Positions 18,783 through 27,640 of a stretch of DNA of 64,000 bases are shown in pieces (within the stretch, counting starts at the first letter, position 1; every line of letters begins with the position of its first letter). The stretch comes from Tepidicella xavieri (GTDB taxonomy: Bacteria > Pseudomonadota > Gammaproteobacteria > Burkholderiales > Burkholderiaceae_C). Under the pieces are notes generated by a model that ran no database searches, was not told the DNA's origin, and was given only the letters and a program-made list of their open reading frames with translations. Where the stretch lies: assembly GCF_004363315.1 (NCBI RefSeq), contig NZ_SNYL01000010.1:42608-106607 (forward strand), written 5' to 3'. Both the position numbers and the translations under genes were made by a program.

Positions 18783-18880
18783 CGTTGAGGTTTGGGGTTG
18801 GACAAAAACTTCACACACGCAGACGAAATGTAGCATACAATTATTTTGTCTAGGACATTTTTAGTCTGACCGGGGGTTTC
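18783..18880. promoter_or_regulatory. Divergent control region of carH and the light/stress operon
   Basis: This A/T-rich 98-bp gap stands out from its G+C-rich flanks. It holds the dyad TGTCTAGGACA (18847-18857), and GACAAAA (18801-18807) facing TTTTGTC (18844-18850) as a 7-bp inverted repeat. These are candidate operators for the CarH-type protein. No sigma-70 promoter with good spacing was found in either direction, so an alternative sigma factor or activated promoter is possible. Confidence 0.5.
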
Positions 18881-20188
18881 ATGAAAGTCGCCGTCATTGG
18901 CTCCGGCATCGCCGGATTGACCGCCGCCTACCGGCTGCGTCAGCAGGCACGGATCACGTTGTTCGAGGCCGCCGACTATTTCGGTGGGCACACCCACACG
19001 GTGGACGTCACGTTGCCCGACGCATCGGGCGCGCCCGTCACCCACGGGGTGGATACGGGTTTTCTGGTGTTCAATGAGCGCACCTACCCCCAGCTGATTG
19101 CCTTGCTGGCCGAGTTGGGCATTCCCTCGGCGCCTTCGGACATGTCGTTTTCGGTGCAAGTGCCTGCCGCCAGCGGCGGCTCGGGGCTGGAATGGAGCGG
19201 CAGCAGCCTGGCCACCGTGTTTGCGCAAAAACGCAATTTGCTCAATCCGCGCTTCTTGGGGATGCTGTCGGATCTGCTGCGCTTCAACAGCCTGTGCACA
19301 CAAATCGCCACCGAAGGCCGCGACAGCGCCCTGAAGCAGCCCCTGGATGCGTTTCTGGCCCAACACCGCTTCGGCCAGGCATTCCGCGACTGGTACTTTC
19401 TGCCCATGCTGGGCTCGATCTGGAGCTGCCCCACCGACCAGATGCTGAAGTTCCCCGTGGCCACCATGATCCGCTTCTGCCACAACCACGGCCTGCTGCA
19501 AATCAATGACCGGCCGCAGTGGTTCACCATCCCCGGTGGGGCGCGCCGCTATGTGCAGGCCATGGTGGCGGCGCTGCCCGACGCGCGCCGGTCCACGCCG
19601 GTGCGCCGCATCGTGCGCGATGGCACCGGGGCCGTGGTCCACACGGCCGAGGGCAGCGAACGCTTCGATCACGTGGTGTTGGCCACGCACTCCGATCAGG
19701 CGCTGGCGCTCCTGGATCGGCCCACGCCGCTGGAACAGGAGATTTTGGGCAGCATCCGCTATCAGCCCAACCTGGCGGTGCTGCACACCGACACCTCGGT
19801 GCTGCCCAAGCGGCAGGCGGCCTGGGCCTCGTGGAACTACGAGCGGGCCGCCGACGCCGGACAGGAGTCCACCCGGGTGTGCCTGCACTATCTGCTCAAC
19901 AAGCTGCAGCCCCTGCCCTTCGCGCAACCGTTGGTGGAAACCCTCAACCCGGTGCGCCCGATCGACCCGCGGCATGTGCTGGCCACGTTTGAATACGCCC
20001 ACCCGGTGTTCGATCTTCGGGCCATCGAAGCGCAGCAACAGCTCGATCGCATCCAAGGCCGCCAGCGAACCTGGTTCTGCGGCGCCTGGGCCGGCTACGG
20101 TTTTCACGAAGACGGTCTCACATCCGGGATGCGCGTGGCGCAGTGGATCGGGACGCTGGCGGACTCGCCCGCGAGGCTGGCGGCATGA
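18881..20188 (+). CDS. FAD-dependent amine-oxidase-like flavoprotein (COG2907 type)
   Basis: A 435-residue flavoprotein. The FAD dinucleotide motif is VAVIGSGIAGLTAAYRL at the N-terminus, then LFEAADYFGGHTHTVDV; the C-terminus ends in a second FAD segment (FCGAWAGYGFHEDGLTSG). Such proteins accompany CFA-synthase-like methyltransferases. In Rhodobacter a flavoenzyme of this kind (UfaD) desaturates methylated fatty acids on the way to furan fatty acids. A similar role here is inferred from context, not shown. GGGGG lies 6 nt before the ATG; it is the first gene of the operon and overlaps the next by four bases. Confidence 0.85.
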   Translation: MKVAVIGSGIAGLTAAYRLRQQARITLFEAADYFGGHTHTVDVTLPDASGAPVTHGVDTGFLVFNERTYPQLIALLAELGIPSAPSDMSFSVQVPAASGGSGLEWSGSSLATVFAQKRNLLNPRFLGMLSDLLRFNSLCTQIATEGRDSALKQPLDAFLAQHRFGQAFRDWYFLPMLGSIWSCPTDQMLKFPVATMIRFCHNHGLLQINDRPQWFTIPGGARRYVQAMVAALPDARRSTPVRRIVRDGTGAVVHTAEGSERFDHVVLATHSDQALALLDRPTPLEQEILGSIRYQPNLAVLHTDTSVLPKRQAAWASWNYERAADAGQESTRVCLHYLLNKLQPLPFAQPLVETLNPVRPIDPRHVLATFEYAHPVFDLRAIEAQQQLDRIQGRQRTWFCGAWAGYGFHEDGLTSGMRVAQWIGTLADSPARLAA

Positions 20189-20979
20189 ACACGACCGCCT
20201 GGCCCCACACGCCCACGGCGCTGATCGGCTTCGGTCAAGTTCGGCATACGCGCCTGCGCCCCTCGCGCCATGCGTTCAGCTATCCCACCTGGTTTTTGCT
20301 GCTGCCCATGCGCAACCTGGACCGTGGCGCGGCCAGCCAGGGGCTGGCGATCAACCGGCCGGCCGCGATCAGCTTCTATGACCAAGACCATGGCGACGGC
20401 CGCGGCCCACAAGCGGGCGGCGCGTGCGCCTGGATGGATGAGCTGCTGCGCACGCACGGCATCCTGGATGCCACGGGCCCCCTGTGGCTGCACACATACC
20501 CCCGGGTGCTGGGCTACACCTTCAAGCCGGTGAGCTTCTGGTACGCCCACCGGCCCGATGGCTCGCTGCGCGCCATCGTGGCCGAAGTCAACAACACCTT
20601 TGACGAGCGCCATTGCTATTTGCTGGACGCTCCCAGGCTCGGGCAGGAACTGCACGCCAGCAAGTGCTTCCACGTCTCGCCTTTTTGCACCTTGGACGGG
20701 GGTTACCGCTTTCGCTTCATGCACGCGCTGCGCGATGGCCAGCCGCGCACCGTGGTGCGGGTGGACTACGACGATGACGACGGCCCGCTGCTGCAAACCA
20801 GCGTCAGCGGGACGCTGGCGCCCGTCTGCCCATCCACATTGCGCCGCGCCTTGTGGCGCTACCCGGCCATGACCGCCATGGTGATGGCCCGCATCCACTG
20901 GCAAGCCTTGCGCCTGTGGCTCAAAAAAGTGGCCGTGCACCGCAAGCCACCGCCGCCCCAGCGCTTCGTGACCCGCTAA
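20185..20979 (+). CDS. DUF1365 family protein
   Basis: A 264-residue protein of DUF1365. It begins MNTTAWPHTPTALIGFGQVRHTR, with the conserved HxRxxPxxHAFxYP block (RHTRLRPSRHAFSYPTW), YPRVLGYTFKPVSFWYAH and AEVNNTFDERHCYLL. The function is unknown. It is nearly always found between a COG2907 flavoprotein and a CFA-synthase-like methyltransferase, as here, which suggests a part in the same lipid modification. The ATG overlaps the flavoprotein stop (ATGA). Confidence 0.88.
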   Translation: MNTTAWPHTPTALIGFGQVRHTRLRPSRHAFSYPTWFLLLPMRNLDRGAASQGLAINRPAAISFYDQDHGDGRGPQAGGACAWMDELLRTHGILDATGPLWLHTYPRVLGYTFKPVSFWYAHRPDGSLRAIVAEVNNTFDERHCYLLDAPRLGQELHASKCFHVSPFCTLDGGYRFRFMHALRDGQPRTVVRVDYDDDDGPLLQTSVSGTLAPVCPSTLRRALWRYPAMTAMVMARIHWQALRLWLKKVAVHRKPPPPQRFVTR

Positions 20980-21011
20980 ACACCCACTGCAACGACGCAG
21001 GAGTCTCGCCG

Positions 21012-22238
21012 ATGAACAGCCTCACCGCCCACTCCCCTGCCTCATTCACCTTGCCGCCCCACGTCCCGCCTGCCGCGCGGACGGTGTTCAAGCTGCTGCG
21101 CCACCTGCGCCACGGCACGCTGACCGTTCACCTGCCGGGCGATGGGCACATGCTGGTGGCCGGTGACGGCCAAGGGGAGCACGTCAGCATCCATCTGCGC
21201 AACTGGAATGTCTGCGCCCAGGCCCTCAAATCCGGCGACATCGGCTTTGCCGAAAGCTACATCGCCGGCGACTGGAGCACCAACGATCTGCCCGGGCTAT
21301 TGCGGCTGTTTCTGGCCAACCGGCAGGCCATGGACGCGGTCATCTACGGCACCTGGGCGGGGCGGCTGCTGTACCGCATCAAGCATCTGCTCAACCGCAA
21401 CACCAAGGCCAACAGCCGCAAGAACATCCACGCCCATTACGACCTGGGCAACGCCTTCTATCGGCTCTGGCTGGATGAAACAATGAATTATTCCTCGGCC
21501 TGGTTCGAAAGCGGCCACGACCAGCCGATGCACGAGGCGCAGCATGCCAAGGTGCGCCGGGCGCTGCGCATGGCGGGCGTGCGCCCGGGCGATCGGCTGC
21601 TGGAAATCGGCTGCGGCTGGGGCGCGCTGGCCGAAAAGGCGGCCGCCGAGTTCGGCGCCCACGTCACCGGGGTGACGCTGTCCACCGAGCAACTGGCCTA
21701 TGCCCGCCAGCGCTTGGCCAAGGCGGGCGTGGGCGAGCGCTGCGAGCTGCGTCTGCAAGACTACCGCGACATCCAGGACGCCCCATTCGATGCCATCTGC
21801 TCCATCGAGATGGTCGAGGCCGTGGGGCAGGCGTATTGGCCCACGTATTTCGACACCGTGGCGCGACTGCTCAAGCCCGGCGGCCGCGCCTGCATCCAAA
21901 GCATCGTGATCCGGGACGAGCACTTCGAGCGCTACCTCCAGTCCACCGACTTCATCCAGCAATACATCTTCCCCGGCGGTTGCCTGCCCTCGCCGACGGC
22001 TTTCCGGACGCACGCGCGGCAAGCCGGCCTGCAGGTCGTTGACGAGTTGGCCTTTGGCAAAGACTACGCCGAAACCTGCCGCCGCTGGCGCCGGGATTTC
22101 ATGGCTCGCCGCGACGACGTGCTGGCGCTTGGGTTCGACGAGCGCTTCCTGCGCATCTGGGAGTTCTATCTGGCGTACTGCGAAGCCGGTTTCGAATCGG
22201 GAGACATCGATGTGGTCCAGTTCACGCTCTGTCGCTGA
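21012..22238 (+). CDS. Cyclopropane-fatty-acid-synthase-family SAM methyltransferase
   Basis: A 408-residue lipid methyltransferase. Key blocks are HYDLGNAFYRLWLDETMNYS at about 142-161, the SAM loop LEIGCGWGALAEKAAAEFG near 197, SIEMVEAVG near 264 and QYIFPGGCLPS near 317. Against E. coli Cfa, the bicarbonate-site residues are C139 to S162, E239 to E269, H266 to Q296, I268 to I298 and Y317 to Y352. Two of five therefore differ, which points to a methyltransferase such as UfaM (furan fatty acids) rather than a true cyclopropane synthase. The ATG at 21012 has AGGAG 8 nt upstream; longer in-frame starts are unsupported. Confidence 0.88.
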   Translation: MNSLTAHSPASFTLPPHVPPAARTVFKLLRHLRHGTLTVHLPGDGHMLVAGDGQGEHVSIHLRNWNVCAQALKSGDIGFAESYIAGDWSTNDLPGLLRLFLANRQAMDAVIYGTWAGRLLYRIKHLLNRNTKANSRKNIHAHYDLGNAFYRLWLDETMNYSSAWFESGHDQPMHEAQHAKVRRALRMAGVRPGDRLLEIGCGWGALAEKAAAEFGAHVTGVTLSTEQLAYARQRLAKAGVGERCELRLQDYRDIQDAPFDAICSIEMVEAVGQAYWPTYFDTVARLLKPGGRACIQSIVIRDEHFERYLQSTDFIQQYIFPGGCLPSPTAFRTHARQAGLQVVDELAFGKDYAETCRRWRRDFMARRDDVLALGFDERFLRIWEFYLAYCEAGFESGDIDVVQFTLCR

Positions 22239-22785
22239 GCGGCGCCGCAGGCGACTGCTCGGCTGGCCGGCGCTGGCCCTGGCGCTGGGCATGCTTGGTT
22301 GGGAGGCCAGCGCCAGCAGCCCCCTGCCCCACGGCATGCCTGCCGCGGGCGAAGCCACGCTGCGCTTTCTGGGCATGCAGGTGTACCACGCGCGGCTGTG
22401 GGCCGATGCCGATTTCGCCCCGGAACGGCTCGGCGAGCAACCCTTGACGCTGGAACTGGAATACCTGCGCGCCTTCCGCGGAAAAGCGATCGCGGAGCGG
22501 TCCATCGTCGAAATGCGCCGCGCCGGTTCATTCACCGAGGAGCAGGCCCAGCGCTGGAACGAGGCCATGCAGCGTCTCTTCCCCGACGTGCGCGCCGGCG
22601 ACCGGCTCACCGGCGTGCTCCAGCCGGGTCGGGGTGCCGAGTTCCATCACAACGGGCGCCTCCTGGGCCGCATCGACGACCCCACATTTGCCCGCCTGTT
22701 CTTCAGCATTTGGCTGGGTCCCAACACGTCGGAGCCTGGCCTGCGCCGCCAGTTGCTGGCCCGCTGGCTCGACGCTCCTCGCTGA
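22210..22785 (+). CDS. Chalcone-isomerase-like periplasmic protein
   Basis: A 191-residue protein with an Arg-rich start and a hydrophobic signal (LLGWPALALALGMLG) ending at ASA. The mature part resembles the chalcone-isomerase-like fold of bacterial lipid-binding proteins: TLRFLGMQVYHARLWAD, ELEYLRAFRGKAIAERSIVE and FHHNGRLLGRIDDPTFARLF. No flavonoid role is expected; fatty-acid binding in the periplasm is inferred from the family. It overlaps the end of the methyltransferase gene by 29 bp, with GGGAG 7 nt before its ATG. Confidence 0.78.
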   Translation: MWSSSRSVAERRRRRLLGWPALALALGMLGWEASASSPLPHGMPAAGEATLRFLGMQVYHARLWADADFAPERLGEQPLTLELEYLRAFRGKAIAERSIVEMRRAGSFTEEQAQRWNEAMQRLFPDVRAGDRLTGVLQPGRGAEFHHNGRLLGRIDDPTFARLFFSIWLGPNTSEPGLRRQLLARWLDAPR

Positions 22786-22799
22786 ACGCCGCTCCGCCC

Positions 22800-24152
22800 A
22801 TGGCCACTCGCCCGCCTGCTCCGCCCTTCGCTGCGCCAAGCCCGGCCTTGGGCGCGCGTGCCGGGCTGGCCTACGGCCTGCTGGGTTTGCCATTGGCGTT
22901 TGTGGCGCTGCCGCTGTATGTGCACCTGCCGCACCACTATGCCAACACCTATGGCGTGCCACTGGCCGCCTTGGGCGCCTTGCTGCTGATGGCCCGGCTG
23001 TTCGACGCCTTGACCGACCCGCTGCTGGGCCGTTGGAGCGACAGCCTGTTTGCCCGCTCGCACCGATGGGTGCTGTGGGTGGGCGCGGTGTCGGCCGGGG
23101 TGCTGCTGCTGGGCATGGTGGCCTTGTTCTTTCCGCCGCATGGCGTCCGCGCGCATCTGCCCACCTGGGTGCTGCTGGGCCTGATCGTCACCTACACCGC
23201 ATTCAGCCAGCTGGCCATCGCGCACCAGTCGTGGGCAGCTCGGCTCGGGGGTGCGCCGGTGTGGCGCGCGCACATCGTGGCCTGGCGCGAAGGCGCGGCG
23301 CTGGTGGGCGTGGTGCTGGCCTCGGTGCTGCCCAGCGTGCTGGGCTGGCCCGCCTGGGTGACAGTATTCGGCCTCTTGCTGGCAGGCGCTTGGTGGGCGT
23401 GGTGGTGGGCGCCCGTGCCGGCCACACCCCGCGATGTCGCCCCCCCAACCACGACGCGGCCCTGGGCGCAGAGCCTGACCCACCCCTGGCGGCAACGGCC
23501 GTTCCGGCGCCTGCTGGGCGTGTTCGTGCTCAGCGGGCTGGCCAGCGCCATGCCGGCCACGCTCGTGCTGTTTTTCATCCAGGACCGCCTGGGCGCGGCC
23601 GACTGGGAACCGGTGTTTCTGGCCACCTATTTCGTGGCAGCCGCGGCCTCCATGCCGCTGTGGCTGCGCCGGGTGCGCCACTGGGGACTGGCACGCACCT
23701 GGCTGGCTGGCATGCTGCTGGCTTGCGCCACGTTCATCTGGGCCGCCACGCTGGGCCAGGGCGATGTGTGGGGCTTCTGGCTGGTGTGCGCGCTCTCGGG
23801 CTTGGCCCTGGGCACCGATCTGGCCTTGCCCAGCGCCCTGCTGGCCGGACTCATTGCCCAGCAGGGCGACCAAGGACAGCGCGAAGGTGCTTATTTCGGC
23901 TGGTGGAATCTGGCCACCAAGCTCAACCTGGCGCTGGCGGCTGGTCTGGCGCTGCCCCTGCTCGGCTGGCTGGGCTACGTGCCGGGCCAGCACACCGAAA
24001 GCGGGCTGCGCGCGCTCACCTGGGCTTATGCGGTGGTGCCCTGTGCCATCAAGCTCGCGGCGGCGGCTTTGCTCTACGGGTATTTCGCGCGCCATCCCCT
24101 GCTGGCCGAAACCGCCCACCCCGCGGCCCTCACCCCAAAGGAGACCCCATGA
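22800..24152 (+). CDS. MFS transporter of the GPH (sugar/cation symporter) family
   Basis: A 450-residue membrane protein with about 12 segments. It has the MelB-like loop signature FDALTDPLLGRWSDSLFARSH after the second segment. Later segments include WVLLGLIVTYTAFSQLAIAH and GFWLVCALSGLALGTDLALP. A GPH-type transporter is also part of the singlet-oxygen operon of Rhodobacter, so this gene may move a lipid-related solute instead of a sugar; the substrate is unknown. The ATG at 22800 was chosen at the conserved hydrophobic N-terminus. The stop overlaps the next start (ATGA). Confidence 0.85.
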   Translation: MATRPPAPPFAAPSPALGARAGLAYGLLGLPLAFVALPLYVHLPHHYANTYGVPLAALGALLLMARLFDALTDPLLGRWSDSLFARSHRWVLWVGAVSAGVLLLGMVALFFPPHGVRAHLPTWVLLGLIVTYTAFSQLAIAHQSWAARLGGAPVWRAHIVAWREGAALVGVVLASVLPSVLGWPAWVTVFGLLLAGAWWAWWWAPVPATPRDVAPPTTTRPWAQSLTHPWRQRPFRRLLGVFVLSGLASAMPATLVLFFIQDRLGAADWEPVFLATYFVAAAASMPLWLRRVRHWGLARTWLAGMLLACATFIWAATLGQGDVWGFWLVCALSGLALGTDLALPSALLAGLIAQQGDQGQREGAYFGWWNLATKLNLALAAGLALPLLGWLGYVPGQHTESGLRALTWAYAVVPCAIKLAAAALLYGYFARHPLLAETAHPAALTPKETP

Positions 24153-24706
24153 TGCCCCTCTTGCCATCTCGACGCCGCATGCTCGCGCTGGCCTTGGCGA
24201 CCCTCTCGCTCGGCCTGTCTGGCTGCGCCAGCCAAGACATCCGGCAATACGCCAACGAGCGCCCTGTGCTCGATCTGTCGCAATACTTCAACGGCAAGGT
24301 CATGGCCCACGGCGTGTTTCAGAACCGCAGCGGCCAGGTGGTGCGCCGCTTCGTGGTCGAGATGGACGGCCGCTGGGAAGGCCATCAGGGCGTGCTCGAT
24401 GAGTGGTTCACCTACGCCGACGGCACCCGGGAACGCCGCATCTGGCGGCTGACCAAGCACGAAGGCGGCCGCTACACCGGCACCGCCGACGACGTGGTCG
24501 GGCAAGCCGAGGGCCAGGCCGTGGGCAACGCGTTCTTCTGGACCTACACGCTGCGCCTGCCCGTGGACGGCAAAGTGTACGAGGTGCGGTTCGATGACTG
24601 GATGTACCTCGTGGACGAGAAGGTGATGCTCAACCGCGCCACCATGAGCAAGTTTGGCATTCGGCTCGGTGAAGTCACGCTGGCCTTCACCAAGGTGGAC
24701 CCATGA
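24149..24706 (+). CDS. DUF3833 family lipoprotein
   Basis: A 185-residue lipoprotein: the signal LALALATLSLGLSGC ends in a lipobox cysteine (about residue 26). The mature part has DLSQYFNGKVMAHGVFQNRS, FTYADGTRERRIWRL and VRFDDWMYLVDEKVMLNRAT, characteristic of DUF3833. The beta-rich layout suggests a lipocalin-like lipid carrier in the envelope; this is inference. AAGGAG precedes the start, which overlaps the transporter stop. Confidence 0.85.
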   Translation: MMPLLPSRRRMLALALATLSLGLSGCASQDIRQYANERPVLDLSQYFNGKVMAHGVFQNRSGQVVRRFVVEMDGRWEGHQGVLDEWFTYADGTRERRIWRLTKHEGGRYTGTADDVVGQAEGQAVGNAFFWTYTLRLPVDGKVYEVRFDDWMYLVDEKVMLNRATMSKFGIRLGEVTLAFTKVDP

Positions 24707-25473
24707 GCCTCAACCCCCGGATCACCGACTGGCACGGACGGCGCACGTGGCTGGTCGGCGCCTCCAGCGGCATCGGGCTGGCCTTGGCCGAAGCGCTGCA
24801 TGCGCGCGGCGCCCAAGTGATCGTCTCGGCCCGCAACGCCGCCGCCTTGCAGGCGTTTGCCGACACCCACCCGGGCAGCATGGCCCTGCCGCTGGACGTG
24901 ACCGACGCGCCCAGCCTGGGGGCCGCATGCGCGCGCGTGACCACCCGCGGCCCCGTCGATCTGGTGTGCTACTGCGCCGGCCACTACCACGCCATGCGCG
25001 CCACCCAGATCGACACCCACGACCTGCTGCGCCACCAGGCGGTCAACGTCACCGGCGCCCTGCACCTGCTGGCCCCGGTGGTGCAGGCCCTGCTCGTCCA
25101 GGGGCATGGACACCTGAGCTTCATCAGCAGCGTGGCCGGTTTTCGTGGACTGCCCAAAAGTCTGGCCTATGGCCCGACCAAGGCCGCCCTCATCAACCTG
25201 GCCGAGACGCTGTACCTCGACCTGTCCCCGCATGGGCTGGGGGTGAGCGTCATCAACCCCGGCTTCGTGGCCACGCCGCTGACCGCCCAGAACGACTTCC
25301 ACATGCCCGCGCTCATCCAGCCCGCCGAAGCGGCCGAGGCCATCTTGCGCGGCTGGGCCCGCGGCGCCTTCGAGATCCATTTCCCCAAGCGCTTCACCGG
25401 GCTGCTCAAGCTGCTGCGCTGCCTGCCCTATCCCCTGTACTTCGCGCTCGTGCGCCGCATCACCCAGCCATGA
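24703..25473 (+). CDS. Short-chain dehydrogenase/reductase
   Basis: A 256-residue classical SDR: nucleotide motif VGASSGIGLALAEAL, the CYCAG (NNAG equivalent), the catalytic serine in SFISSVAG and Y-x-x-x-K in YGPTKAALIN. The substrate is unknown; operon context suggests an acyl or lipid-derived carbonyl. The start overlaps the previous stop, and its stop overlaps the next start. Confidence 0.88.
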   Translation: MSLNPRITDWHGRRTWLVGASSGIGLALAEALHARGAQVIVSARNAAALQAFADTHPGSMALPLDVTDAPSLGAACARVTTRGPVDLVCYCAGHYHAMRATQIDTHDLLRHQAVNVTGALHLLAPVVQALLVQGHGHLSFISSVAGFRGLPKSLAYGPTKAALINLAETLYLDLSPHGLGVSVINPGFVATPLTAQNDFHMPALIQPAEAAEAILRGWARGAFEIHFPKRFTGLLKLLRCLPYPLYFALVRRITQP

Positions 25474-25919
25474 ACACCCAGCTCCCGCCCTGTGACCCGG
25501 CGCTGCGGCGGCTCATCGATTTTTACGAGCGGCTGCAACCCGCCTCATTGGAACAACTGCCAGCCCTGTATGCGCCCAATGCGCGCTTCAAAGACCCGTT
25601 CAACGACATCGTTGGCCCGGCAGCCATCGCGGGCGTGTTCGACCACATGTTCCGCAGCCTGAGCGAACCCCGCTTCGTCGTCACGGCGGCGGTGCAGCAA
25701 GGCGATCAAGCCTTTCTCACCTGGCGCTTCCACTTCCGCTTCCAGCGCTTCGACACCACCACCGTGCAAACCATCCACGGGGCTACCCAACTGGTGTTCG
25801 ATGCGGCAGGGCGCGTCAGCCTGCACCGCGACTACTGGGACGCTGCCGAGGAGTTGTACGAAAAACTCCCAGGCATCGGCGCCCTGATGCGCTGGCTCAA
25901 ACGGCGGGCGCGGCAGTGA
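25470..25919 (+). CDS. NTF2/SnoaL-like protein
   Basis: A 149-residue single-domain protein: LIDFYERLQPASLEQLPALY, then FKDPFNDIVGPAAIAGVFDH, VVTAAVQQGDQAFLTWRFHF and GRVSLHRDYWDAAEELYEKL. This is the cone-shaped NTF2 fold used by SnoaL cyclases, ketosteroid isomerases and binding proteins. It is a regular member of SDR-DUF3833-CFA clusters. The actual reaction, if any, is unknown. Confidence 0.82.
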   Translation: MNTQLPPCDPALRRLIDFYERLQPASLEQLPALYAPNARFKDPFNDIVGPAAIAGVFDHMFRSLSEPRFVVTAAVQQGDQAFLTWRFHFRFQRFDTTTVQTIHGATQLVFDAAGRVSLHRDYWDAAEELYEKLPGIGALMRWLKRRARQ

Positions 25920-25926
25920 GGCGGGC

Positions 25927-27489
25927 ATGGGCTACCGCGTCGTCTGGTTCAAGCGGGATCTGCGGCTGGCAGACCATGCGCCCCTGGCTGAAGCGGCGCG
26001 ACAGGGCCGGGTGCTGTGCCTGTACGTGATCGAGCCCAGCCTGTGGGCGCAGCCCGATGCGGCCACGGCCCATTACCACTTCGTGCTGGAAAGCCTGCAG
26101 GCCCTGGATGCAGAGCTGCGGCGGCACGGCGGCCAGCTCTGGACCGTGGTAGGCGAAGTGGTGGCGGTGCTGGACCGGCTGCACCATGCGGCCCCGTTCG
26201 AAGCCATCCATGCCCATGAAGAAACCGGCAACGCCCACACCTACGCCCGCGATCTGGCCGTGGGCCGATGGTGCCGTGCCCACGGCGTCGGCTGGCACGA
26301 ATGGCCGCAGTTTGGCGTGGTGCGACGGCTGCGGCACCGCCGGGAATGGCAGGCCCAGTGGGAGGCACGCATGAGCGCGCCGCAGCAGGCCTTGCCAGCG
26401 CTGTGGTTTGAGCCACCCCCTTGGCCCGGCGATGCGCCTCCGCCGGCCACCGCGCTGGGCCTGCCGGCCTGCGACGCGCCGCTGCGCCAGCGTGGTGGCC
26501 GCCCGCGGGCGCTGGCCGTGCTGGACGACTTCCTGCACGCACGCAGCAGCTGCTACCGCGGCGGCATCTCCTCGCCACTGACCACCCCCAGCGCTTGCTC
26601 CAGGCTGTCGCCCTACCTGGCTCAGGGGTGCCTGAGCCTGCGCGAAGTGGTGCAAGCCACCCGGGCCACGCTGGCCGCCCTGCCGGCCGACGCGCAGCGC
26701 CAGCGCCTGGGCCTGCAGGCCTTCCACAGCCGGCTGTACTGGCATTGCCACTTCATCCAGAAGCTCGAAAGCGAGCCCGAGCTGGAATGGCGCAACCTGC
26801 ACCGGGGTTACGACGGCCTGCGCGAAGACGCCTGGAACGCCGAGCATTTCGCCGCCCTCCAGGCCGGACGCACCGGCTGGCCGCTGGTGGACGCCTGCAT
26901 CGCCATGCTGCGCCAGACCGGCTGGATCAACTTCCGCATGCGCGCCATGCTGGTGTCGGTGGCGGCCTACCCGCTGTGGCTGCATTGGCGCGAAGTCGGG
27001 CTCTGGCTGGCCCGCCTGTTCCTCGACTACGAACCCGGCATCCACTGGAGCCAGATGCAGATGCAAAGCGGCACCACCGGCATCAACGCCACGCGGGTAT
27101 ACAACCCCGTCAAGCAAGCGCGTGACCACGATCCCCAAGGCCACTTCGTGCGCCGCTGGCTGCCCGCGCTGCGCCGCGTGCCCGATGCCTGGCTGTTCGA
27201 GCCTTGGCGCATGCCCGCGACCGTGCAAGCGCGCATCGGCGTGCGCGTGGGGCATGACATCGCCGTGCCCCTGGTCGATTGGGAAACCGCCAGCCGGCTC
27301 GCCAAGGCCCGCCTGCACGAGCGTCGCGCCCAACCCGAAATCCAGCGCCACAACGCCGCCATCGTGGAGCGGCACGGCTCACGCCCCACCATGCCCGGCG
27401 CCAGCCGCGACGCCCAGGGCCGCGAGCGCCCGGTGCGCCGCCCGCGCCAGCCCGCAATCCCCGCCACGCAACTCCCCCTGCCCTGGTAA
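25927..27489 (+). CDS. Cryptochrome/DNA photolyase-family flavoprotein
   Basis: A 520-residue member of the photolyase superfamily. The N-terminal Rossmann domain starts [19 protein letters not shown]. The FAD domain has [33 protein letters not shown] and [20 protein letters not shown]. Where class-I photolyases read GTDA-x-P-x-F-R-I-F-N-P, this protein has [18 protein letters not shown], so it belongs to a separate bacterial subgroup and may be a cryptochrome or a divergent CPD enzyme. The C-terminal tail is Arg/Pro-rich. A GAGG-like site precedes the ATG, 7 bp after the NTF2-like gene. Confidence 0.85.
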   Translation: MGYRVVWFKRDLRLADHAPLAEAARQGRVLCLYVIEPSLWAQPDAATAHYHFVLESLQALDAELRRHGGQLWTVVGEVVAVLDRLHHAAPFEAIHAHEETGNAHTYARDLAVGRWCRAHGVGWHEWPQFGVVRRLRHRREWQAQWEARMSAPQQALPALWFEPPPWPGDAPPPATALGLPACDAPLRQRGGRPRALAVLDDFLHARSSCYRGGISSPLTTPSACSRLSPYLAQGCLSLREVVQATRATLAALPADAQRQRLGLQAFHSRLYWHCHFIQKLESEPELEWRNLHRGYDGLREDAWNAEHFAALQAGRTGWPLVDACIAMLRQTGWINFRMRAMLVSVAAYPLWLHWREVGLWLARLFLDYEPGIHWSQMQMQSGTTGINATRVYNPVKQARDHDPQGHFVRRWLPALRRVPDAWLFEPWRMPATVQARIGVRVGHDIAVPLVDWETASRLAKARLHERRAQPEIQRHNAAIVERHGSRPTMPGASRDAQGRERPVRRPRQPAIPATQLPLPW

Positions 27490-27493
27490 GCCC

Positions 27494-27640
27494 ATGAAGA
27501 TGCGCCGCAAAGCCGACTTGCCACACAAAACATGCCCCGTCTGCGGCCGCCCCTTCAGCTGGCGGCGCAAATGGGCCCGGGACTGGGAACAGGTCAAATA
27601 CTGCTCCGAGCGCTGCCGGCGCCGCCCCCCGCATGGCTGA
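27494..27640 (+). CDS. DUF2256 small zinc-ribbon-like protein
   Basis: A 48-residue protein, [20 protein letters not shown] then [14 protein letters not shown], with two CxxC-type pairs that probably bind zinc. DUF2256 genes typically lie beside cryptochrome/photolyase genes, as here between two of them. The function is unknown. It starts just after the cryptochrome stop and overlaps the next gene by 8 bp. Confidence 0.85.
   Translation: MKMRRKADLPHKTCPVCGRPFSWRRKWARDWEQVKYCSERCRRRPPHG

Noticed and set aside
22210..22785. Flavonoid chalcone isomerase
   Set aside because: Only the fold-level family fits; signal peptide and operon context argue for a lipid-binding bacterial paralogue.
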